Of a stretch of DNA of 26,304 bases, positions 1 to 5,886 are shown piece after piece (position 1 is the first letter of the stretch; every line of letters starts with the position of its first letter). Location: NCBI GenBank assembly GCA_024408015.1, contig JAKSVJ010000002.1, forward strand, positions 1-26,304, given 5' to 3'. This stretch comes from Clostridia bacterium. Lineage in GTDB: Bacteria; Bacillota; Clostridia; Oscillospirales; CAG-272. Under the pieces are notes generated by a model that saw nothing but the letters and a program-made list of their open reading frames with translations, did not search any database and was not told the DNA's origin. The position numbers and the translations under genes are program-made.

Positions 1-123
1 AATGCACTTGAAATAATGGATGAAATATCATTAAAACTTATTGAGAGCATTTCTGTTGAAACTGAATATATGGAATCAGATGACGAAAATTACAAAGAAT
101 GCATAAAGCTTAAGCTAAAGTAA
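1..123 (+). CDS. 3' end of an unidentified protein gene (partial)
   Basis: An open frame enters from the left edge in frame 1 and ends at TAA 121-123, giving the last 40 residues of a protein. The visible tail is acidic in the middle (MESDDENY) and basic at the end (KLKLK), with no recognisable motif. It is followed at once by a strong terminator, so it ends the preceding transcription unit and is probably not co-transcribed with the export cassette downstream. Function cannot be assigned. That it is coding is inferred from the uninterrupted frame, codon use like its neighbours, and the well-placed terminator. Confidence 0.6.
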   Translation, partial: NALEIMDEISLKLIESISVETEYMESDDENYKECIKLKLK

Positions 124-144
124 ACGATTATTATTTAGACAAAC

Positions 145-169
145 GGGTAGACTTCGGTCTACCTTTTTT
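145..169 (+). terminator. Rho-independent terminator with TTCG tetraloop
   Basis: A perfect 7-bp stem (GGTAGAC 146-152, GTCTACC 157-163) closes on a TTCG loop and is followed by six T (164-169). It lies 22 bases after the stop codon of the partial gene. TTCG is an especially stable tetraloop. It isolates the upstream gene from the export operon. Confidence 0.92.
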
Positions 170-192
170 GTAAGCAAAAAAGTAAGCAAAAA
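170..192 (+). repeat. short tandem repeat, two copies of a 12-mer
   Basis: GTAAGCAAAAAA (170-181) is followed directly by GTAAGCAAAAA (182-192), just after the terminator T-run and before the promoter of the export operon. It is probably a small slippage duplication; no function is claimed. Confidence 0.6.
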
Positions 193-214
193 CGCGATAT
201 TTCAAAAAAATCTA

Positions 215-244
215 TTGATTAAATACCATGTTTAAATGTATAAT
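215..244 (+). promoter_or_regulatory. sigma-A-type promoter of the peptide-export operon
   Basis: A TTGATT -35 box (215-220), an 18-bp spacer and a perfect TATAAT -10 box (239-244) lie 45 bases upstream of the first export gene. This suggests at least basal housekeeping transcription of the cassette, separate from any control by the sigma factor encoded inside it. Confidence 0.7.
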
Positions 245-288
245 TAAAATGTATATTTGTATGTGTTAAATAATGTTGAGGTATATAT

Positions 289-690
289 ATGAGCGAAGAA
301 ATATTTAGAAAAAAGAGTTTGGATAGGGTTAAATCACCTGAAGACTTAAATGATTATGTAAGGGTTGCTAATCCAGGAGTATGGCTCATCATAGCTGCTA
401 TTATAATCCTTCTCATCGGTACTGTAATTTGGGGTATCTTGGGAAGAGTCGAAACAAAAGTAGATGTTGATTTGATATCAAAAGATGGCCTTGTTGTAAT
501 TAGCAACAATGACGTTGAGTTCAAAGATGGAATGACTGTGGAATTCAATGGAAAAAAATATAATGTTGAAGTGTTTGATGGTTCAAGCCTTGGTTCAATG
601 TTTGTTAGTGGATTAACACTTACTGATGGAACATACAGCGCTCAACTAGTAGTTGAATCAATTAATCCAATTTCTTTCATAATTAACTGA
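289..690 (+). CDS. short HlyD/NHLP-type secretion protein (membrane-anchored)
   Basis: A 133-residue protein with a charged cytoplasmic N-terminus (residues 1-28, containing RKKSLDRVKSPEDLNDY), one membrane helix (about 31-51) and an extracytoplasmic beta-rich domain (54-133). The N-terminal block and helix resemble the start of NHLP bacteriocin-system secretion proteins, HlyD-like adaptors that accompany peptidase-containing ABC exporters. Usual family members are several times longer and carry a coiled-coil hairpin and lipoyl-type domain; here only the anchor and part of the barrel are present, ending at a normal stop. The start is set by GAGG at 278-281, seven bases before ATG. It is the first gene of a five-gene unit, with the peptidase-transporter starting eight bases after its stop. 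Inferred role: a membrane-attached accessory of the exporter, perhaps guiding the processed peptide outward. The family link rests on remembered similarity and context. Confidence 0.75.
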   Translation: MSEEIFRKKSLDRVKSPEDLNDYVRVANPGVWLIIAAIIILLIGTVIWGILGRVETKVDVDLISKDGLVVISNNDVEFKDGMTVEFNGKKYNVEVFDGSSLGSMFVSGLTLTDGTYSAQLVVESINPISFIIN

Positions 691-698
691 GGCAATAT

Positions 699-2876
699 AT
701 GGCAGATAAAAAAGCAATAAAAAAGCCAATAAATAAAGGTGTTGCCAAGGTTCCTGTAGTAATGCAACTAGAAGCACTAGAGTGTGGTGCGGCTAGCTTG
801 GCAATGATTATGGCATATTATGGTAAATGGATACCACTCGAACAAGTTAGAACTGACTGTGGTGTTTCACGTGATGGCTCAAATGCAAAAAACATATTAA
901 AGGCCGCACGTCATTATGGTTTTCATGCTCAAGGATATAGATATGAGCCTGAAGTATTAATAGAAAAAGGTCAATTCCCTTGTATTATTCACTGGAATTT
1001 TAATCACTTTGTGGTATTAGATGGTTTTAAAGGTGGAAAAGCATACTTGAATGACCCTGCAAAAGGTGCATATAGTTTATCCATGGAAGCCTTTGACGAA
1101 TCCTTCACTGGTATTTGTTTACAGATTGAGCCGACTGAAGAATTTGTTCCATCTGGTAAGCAAAAGAGCATGCTTTCCTTTGCAGCAAAGCGATTGAAAG
1201 GAACCGGAACAGCCGTTGCATTTACTGTTCTTACGGGAATTGTTTCTGCACTGATCGGTCTTATTCATCCAGCATTTTCAAGAGTATTTCTTGATAGATT
1301 GTTGACTAACCAAAATCCAGAATGGTTAACTTGGTTTATTGTATTACTAAGTGTATTTAGCATTATTCAAATTGTCATGTCTGGTATACAGGCTGTATAT
1401 AGTTTGAGAATTAATGGTAAAATGGCAGCTATAGGTAATGCCACATATATGTGGAAAGTATTAAAGTTGCCTATGACATTCTTTACCCAAAGAATGGCTG
1501 GCGATATTCAAAATCGTCAAGGTTCAAACTCAACAATTGCTAATACATTAATCAATACATTTGCTCCATTGCTACTAGAAACAGCAATGATGGTATTCTA
1601 TTTGGTGTTGATGATTAGATATAGTTTGGTTTTGACTGTTGTTGGCTTATTATCATTGTTAATTAATGGTGTAGTGTCAAATTACATTTCAAAGAAACGT
1701 ATCAACATAACACGCGTTTCTATGAGAGATAGCGCAAAACTTGGCGCGGCTACTGTTGCAGGAATTGAAATGATTGAAACAATTAAAGCATCTGGTGCCG
1801 AAAACGGATATTTTGCAAAATGGGCTGGCTATCAAGCTAGTGTAAATACTCAAAGTATGAAATATGCAAAGATGAATCAATATCTTGGAATGATACCAAG
1901 TTTTGTTTCAAGCGTCGCCAATAGTTTAGTAAGTGTCATCGGTGTATTCCTTACAATCAAGGGTGAATTTACAGTTGGTATGATTATGGCATTCCAAGGA
2001 TTTTTGGGATCATTTATGATGCCAGCCAATACTCTTATCAACGCTGGACAAACACTCCAAGAGATGAGAACTCAGATGGAAAGAGTAGATGACGTCCTTG
2101 AGTATCCAGATGACAATGCATTTTCAGATGTTGATAATGAAAACTCAGCAAACAAGTTATCTGGAAATATTGAATTGAAGAATATTGTATTTGGATATTC
2201 ACCTCTTGCAGATCCACTTATTAAAGATTTTAATTTAACATTAACACCAGGCAAATCAGTGGCAATTGTTGGTGGTTCTGGATGTGGTAAATCAACCATA
2301 TCAAAACTTATTTCCGGTTTGTATAGTCAATGGAGCGGAGAAATCCTATTTGACGGAAAACCGATGAAAGAAATAGATTCTAGCACATTCCATGGTTCTT
2401 TAGCTGTTGTTGACCAAGATATTATCTTGTTTGAAGACACAATAGCTAATAACATAAAGATGTGGGATAATAGTATTGAAGATTTTGAAATGATATTGGC
2501 AGCTCGCGATGCTCAAATTCATGAAGATATCATGGCAAGACCCGATGGTTACCAACACAAGATTATTGAAGGCGGTAAAGACTTCTCTGGAGGTCAACGT
2601 CAAAGACTTGAGATTGCCCGTGTATTAGCTCAAGATCCAACAATAATTATACTTGATGAAGCCACAAGTGCTCTTGATGCAAAGACAGAGTATGAAGTAG
2701 TAAAAGCAATACGTGATCGTGGCATAACTTGCATAGTTATTGCTCATAGACTTTCAACAATTCGTTCATGTGATGAAATTGTTGTTATGGAAAACGGTGT
2801 TATTATTGATCGCGGAACCCATAAGGAACTTATGGAAACAAGCGAGCTATATAATAGCCTCGTTAGCGCTGAGTAA
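699..2876 (+). CDS. C39-peptidase ABC exporter (PCAT, NHLP family)
   Basis: A 725-residue transporter that should remove a leader peptide and export the remainder. The N-terminal C39 peptidase domain (about 15-150) has the expected catalytic set: Gln23, Cys29 in LECGAASL, His103 in NHFVVL and Asp119 in NDP. A six-helix membrane domain spans roughly 170-460. The ATPase domain has Walker A GGSGCGKST (525-533), signature FSGGQ (629-633), Walker B ending in Asp653-Glu654 and an H-loop in IAHRLSTI. All catalytic residues for proteolysis and ATP hydrolysis are present, so it looks active. C39 domains normally cut after a double-glycine-like motif; a candidate substrate with such a leader is encoded at 5656-5841. 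Length and architecture fit the NHLP-type export peptidase/permease/ATPase family. It sits between the HlyD-like gene and a second ABC subunit. Confidence 0.95.
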   Translation: MADKKAIKKPINKGVAKVPVVMQLEALECGAASLAMIMAYYGKWIPLEQVRTDCGVSRDGSNAKNILKAARHYGFHAQGYRYEPEVLIEKGQFPCIIHWNFNHFVVLDGFKGGKAYLNDPAKGAYSLSMEAFDESFTGICLQIEPTEEFVPSGKQKSMLSFAAKRLKGTGTAVAFTVLTGIVSALIGLIHPAFSRVFLDRLLTNQNPEWLTWFIVLLSVFSIIQIVMSGIQAVYSLRINGKMAAIGNATYMWKVLKLPMTFFTQRMAGDIQNRQGSNSTIANTLINTFAPLLLETAMMVFYLVLMIRYSLVLTVVGLLSLLINGVVSNYISKKRINITRVSMRDSAKLGAATVAGIEMIETIKASGAENGYFAKWAGYQASVNTQSMKYAKMNQYLGMIPSFVSSVANSLVSVIGVFLTIKGEFTVGMIMAFQGFLGSFMMPANTLINAGQTLQEMRTQMERVDDVLEYPDDNAFSDVDNENSANKLSGNIELKNIVFGYSPLADPLIKDFNLTLTPGKSVAIVGGSGCGKSTISKLISGLYSQWSGEILFDGKPMKEIDSSTFHGSLAVVDQDIILFEDTIANNIKMWDNSIEDFEMILAARDAQIHEDIMARPDGYQHKIIEGGKDFSGGQRQRLEIARVLAQDPTIIILDEATSALDAKTEYEVVKAIRDRGITCIVIAHRLSTIRSCDEIVVMENGVIIDRGTHKELMETSELYNSLVSAE

Positions 2877-2891
2877 GAGGGGGGTGTCATT

Positions 2892-5087
2892 ATGGGTTGG
2901 TTTGAAGAACAATTAAAACAACGAAAAGAAGCCGATAACCAAGAATTTTTAGACGCGATAGACTCTATTGCCAACGCGGTTATGGGCAAAAGACTAGCCG
3001 ATTCTCTTAGCTCAAAAGAAATTGCAAAATCAGCAATTGAAGAGATTCTCAAATTTTATCATCATAAGATGACAAAGGTTGAACCTCCTAAAGACATCGA
3101 TACTATTGATGAACAACTTGAGTATTACTTGCGTCCTCATGGTATTATGAGAAGAAATGTAACACTCGACAAAGGTTGGTACAAGAACGCTGTTGGCGCA
3201 ATGATTGGAACCTTGAAAGAAGATGGTTCAGCGGTTGCGTTCATCCCAGGAAAACTATCTGGATATACATATCTTGATCTTAAAACTGGAAAGAAAGTGA
3301 AAGTTAATAGAAACAACCAAAATCTTTTTGATGAACAGGCAGTATGTTTCTATAAAGCGCTTCCATTAAGATCATTGACAATCAAAGATCTTATGATATT
3401 TATGTTAGAGCAGTTTAGTGTTTCTGACATAGTGCTTCATGTAGGTATGATGGGTATAATGGCATTGGTTGGTTTAATTTCACCATTGCTAACCAAATGG
3501 TTATTTGGCATAGTACTCGAATCAGAAAATATCAGAATGCTTATTGGATTAGCGTCGTTTATGATTTGTTATTCTGTAGCAAGAATACTTCTTGAATCAT
3601 ATCAGATGTTAGTTAGTTCAAGAGTAACGGTGAAACAAAACATCGCCGTTCAAGCGGCAATTATGAGCAGAATGATGAGTTTGCCAGCAACATTTTTTAA
3701 AGGTTATGCTTCAGGTGAACTATCACAAAGATCACAATATGTTCAAAGTTTGTGTTCACTTATTATGAACAATATTGCAAATATCGGTTTAACCTCATTA
3801 TTCTCACTTATATATATAGGTCAAATCGTATCTTTTGCACCTGCTCTTGTTATTCCTTCTGTTTGTATTACACTTGCGACAATCATTCTTGGTTTTGTTA
3901 CCACTTATGTACAAACAAAAATTACACGCGAAAGAATGACAGTTTCAGCAAAAGAAAGTGGTTTGGTATACTCAACTATTACAGGTATTCAAAAGATTAA
4001 ACTTTCAGGTGCAGAAAAGAGAATGTTTTCACGTTGGGCTAATCTCCACGCAAAAACAATAAAGTTAACTTATAACACACCAGCAATTATCAAATTAAAT
4101 AGTACAATAAATCTTGCTATTAGTCTTATTGGTACAATTGTACTATATTATTGTGCAGTTAAATCAAATTGTGGTGTTGCTAACTACTATGCATTTAATG
4201 CATCGTATGGTATGATTTCAGGTGCATTTTTCTCATTTGCTTCAATTGCTACAACATTGGCAAATATTAAACCTACACTTGATATGGCAAGACCAATTTT
4301 GGAAGCTGTTCCTGAAATATCAGATGGAAAAGAAGTTGTTGCTGAAATAAAAGGTAATATCGAACTATCTAATGTTTACTTTAGATATACAGAAGATATG
4401 CCATACGTTATCAACAATCTATCTCTTAAGATAAAAGCAGGAGAGTATTTAGCAATTGTTGGTTCAACCGGATGCGGTAAATCAACATTGATGAGATTGC
4501 TACTTGGTTTTGAAACACCGGAAAAAGGCTCTATTTACTATGATAGAAAAGATATAACAAAGGTGGACTTAAAATCTTTACGTAGAAAAATTGGAACTGT
4601 AACACAAGATGGAAAGTTGTTCTCTGGAGATATTTATTCCAACATTGTTATTTCAGCCCCACAATTAACACTAGATGAAGCGTGGGAAGCAGCTGAGATG
4701 GCTTCAATTGCTGATGATATTCGTGCCATGCCAATGGGAATGAATACCTTGATCAGTGAAGGTCAAGGCGGCATTTCAGGAGGACAAAAACAACGTCTCA
4801 TGATTGCTCGTGCATTGGCACCTAAGCCAAAGGTTTTGATGTTTGATGAAGCAACAAGTGCACTTGACAATATAACACAAAAGAAAGTATCAGATGCTAT
4901 TGATACACTTTCTTGTACACGTATTGTAATTGCGCATCGTCTATCAACAATTCGTAACGCTGATAGAATTATCTACCTAAAAGATGGTCAAGTTGTTGAA
5001 AGTGGCGATTATGAAACATTGATTGCAAATAAAGGATATTTTGCTGATTTAGTAAAACGTCAAAGACTTGATATTGATGTTGATTAA
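2892..5087 (+). CDS. NHLP-type ABC transporter permease/ATPase without peptidase
   Basis: A 731-residue second ABC subunit. The first 165 or so residues form a soluble domain with no C39 triad, including a YLRPHG...RRNV segment and a CFYKALPLRSLTI stretch that I recognise from the second transporter of NHLP bacteriocin systems. A six-helix membrane domain follows (about 175-455), then an ATPase domain with Walker A GSTGCGKST (524-532), signature ISGGQ (628-632), Walker B Asp652-Glu653 and H-loop IAHRLSTI. Both ATP sites look intact, unlike many heterodimeric exporters that have one degenerate site. The strong GAGGGGGG site just upstream fixes the start 15 bases after the PCAT stop. It probably forms a heterodimer with, or works beside, the PCAT. 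The N-terminal domain might bind the precursor or sense state; that is inference. Confidence 0.92.
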   Translation: MGWFEEQLKQRKEADNQEFLDAIDSIANAVMGKRLADSLSSKEIAKSAIEEILKFYHHKMTKVEPPKDIDTIDEQLEYYLRPHGIMRRNVTLDKGWYKNAVGAMIGTLKEDGSAVAFIPGKLSGYTYLDLKTGKKVKVNRNNQNLFDEQAVCFYKALPLRSLTIKDLMIFMLEQFSVSDIVLHVGMMGIMALVGLISPLLTKWLFGIVLESENIRMLIGLASFMICYSVARILLESYQMLVSSRVTVKQNIAVQAAIMSRMMSLPATFFKGYASGELSQRSQYVQSLCSLIMNNIANIGLTSLFSLIYIGQIVSFAPALVIPSVCITLATIILGFVTTYVQTKITRERMTVSAKESGLVYSTITGIQKIKLSGAEKRMFSRWANLHAKTIKLTYNTPAIIKLNSTINLAISLIGTIVLYYCAVKSNCGVANYYAFNASYGMISGAFFSFASIATTLANIKPTLDMARPILEAVPEISDGKEVVAEIKGNIELSNVYFRYTEDMPYVINNLSLKIKAGEYLAIVGSTGCGKSTLMRLLLGFETPEKGSIYYDRKDITKVDLKSLRRKIGTVTQDGKLFSGDIYSNIVISAPQLTLDEAWEAAEMASIADDIRAMPMGMNTLISEGQGGISGGQKQRLMIARALAPKPKVLMFDEATSALDNITQKKVSDAIDTLSCTRIVIAHRLSTIRNADRIIYLKDGQVVESGDYETLIANKGYFADLVKRQRLDIDVD

Positions 5088-5115
5088 AAAAATAAAAAAG
5101 AATTAATGGTATATT

Positions 5116-5607
5116 ATGGTACTTAATGAATTACAAAAAGAGAAAATATATTTAGATTATCACAAAAAAGTGTTGGGATATATCTACAATAAAGTCAATA
5201 ATAATGACTTAGCTGAAGACCTTACATCAGATGTTTTCATAAAAGTTTATGAGAAACTAGATGGATTTGATGCTTCAAAATCATCTATGTCAACATGGAT
5301 TTATACTATAGCTCGCAATACTTTGATTGACTATTATAGAACAAGAAAAGTTAGTGAAGAAATACCAGAAACACTTGTGAGTGATGAATCTGTTGACGGT
5401 TCATTAATTAACAAAGAAACTCTCGAAGAATTGAATAAAGCATTGCAATCGTTAGACGAAAGAGAAAGAATGGTTGTTGTTATGAGATATTATGGCAACA
5501 AATCATTAAAAGAGATTGCAGAACATTTGGGCATATCATATGCGTATGTTAAAGTAATTCAAAACAAAGCTTTAACACAAATGAAAACTTTGTTAAAAGG
5601 ATTGTAG
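5116..5607 (+). CDS. ECF-like RNA polymerase sigma factor
   Basis: A 163-residue sigma-70 family protein with only regions 2 and 4. Region 2 (about 10-85) has DLAEDLTSDVFIKVYEKL and the -10-recognition helix around STWIYTIARNTLIDYYR. Region 4 (about 108-160) has the LDERERMVVVMRYY core and the HTH SLKEIAEHLGISYAYVKVIQNKAL. The ribosome binding site is weak and A-rich; an ATG ten bases upstream is in another frame and stops at once, so 5116 is the best start. It follows the exporter by 28 bases and precedes the leader-peptide gene by 48. No anti-sigma factor is encoded nearby, which is odd for an ECF factor. It probably directs transcription of the peptide/export genes or a regulon elsewhere; target unknown. 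Confidence 0.9.
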   Translation: MVLNELQKEKIYLDYHKKVLGYIYNKVNNNDLAEDLTSDVFIKVYEKLDGFDASKSSMSTWIYTIARNTLIDYYRTRKVSEEIPETLVSDESVDGSLINKETLEELNKALQSLDERERMVVVMRYYGNKSLKEIAEHLGISYAYVKVIQNKALTQMKTLLKGL

Positions 5608-5655
5608 CCATTTGTTTATTTGATTCGTATATATGTACAAAAGGGGAGTTATAGC

Positions 5656-5841
5656 ATGGAAAAAGCATTAAAATTATTATTTGATTTTCAAAGATTTGAA
5701 AAGAATAAAGAACTAGAATCAACAATAAATAAAACAATGGACAATTATAGTGAAGCACTTAGTGACGATCAATTAGAACAAGTTGCTGCAGCTGGTTCAC
5801 CTGAACAATTAAAGGTCGAAGACGAACCTTACAAGAAATGA
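5656..5841 (+). CDS. small leader-type precursor peptide (candidate export substrate)
   Basis: A 61-residue peptide. The start is ATG 5656, chosen because GGGGAG (5643-5648) lies seven bases before it; an in-frame TTG at 5620 would include that site. Residues 1-34 are charged and predicted helical. Residues 35-46 read LSDDQLEQVAAA, which fits the double-glycine leader pattern LSxxELxxIxGG in exact register: Leu -12, Ser -11, Gln -8, Leu -7, Val -4, with Ala45-Ala46 in place of GG. Cleavage after Ala46 would release a 15-residue tail, GSPEQLKVEDEPYKK, rich in Glu and Lys with no Cys or Thr. It is the last gene before the terminator, in the same unit as the PCAT, so it is the most likely exported substrate. 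A RiPP core, a signal peptide-pheromone or an unmodified bacteriocin are all possible; no modifying enzyme is present in the window. Confidence 0.75.
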   Translation: MEKALKLLFDFQRFEKNKELESTINKTMDNYSEALSDDQLEQVAAAGSPEQLKVEDEPYKK

Positions 5842-5847
5842 AAAACA

Positions 5848-5886
5848 GGGATATGCACTTAAACAATGCATATCCCTTGATTTTTT
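5848..5886. terminator. bidirectional terminator between the export and antiporter operons
   Basis: A perfect 10-bp stem (GGGATATGCA 5848-5857, TGCATATCCC 5867-5876) is followed on the plus strand by TTGATTTTTT, and preceded by an A-run (5841-5845) that gives a T-run on the minus strand. It ends the plus-strand peptide operon and the convergent minus-strand antiporter operon. Confidence 0.9.

Noticed and set aside
170..192. A CRISPR or phage attachment repeat
   Set aside because: Just two directly adjacent 12-base copies, with no spacers, no integrase and no other copies seen.
5620..5655. TTG at 5620 as an earlier start of the leader peptide
   Set aside because: It would place the GGGGAG ribosome site inside the coding region; ATG 5656 has ideal spacing.
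289..5841. A lanthipeptide or other classical RiPP cluster
   Set aside because: No LanM, radical SAM, YcaO or similar enzyme is present, and the predicted core has no Cys or Thr and only one Ser.
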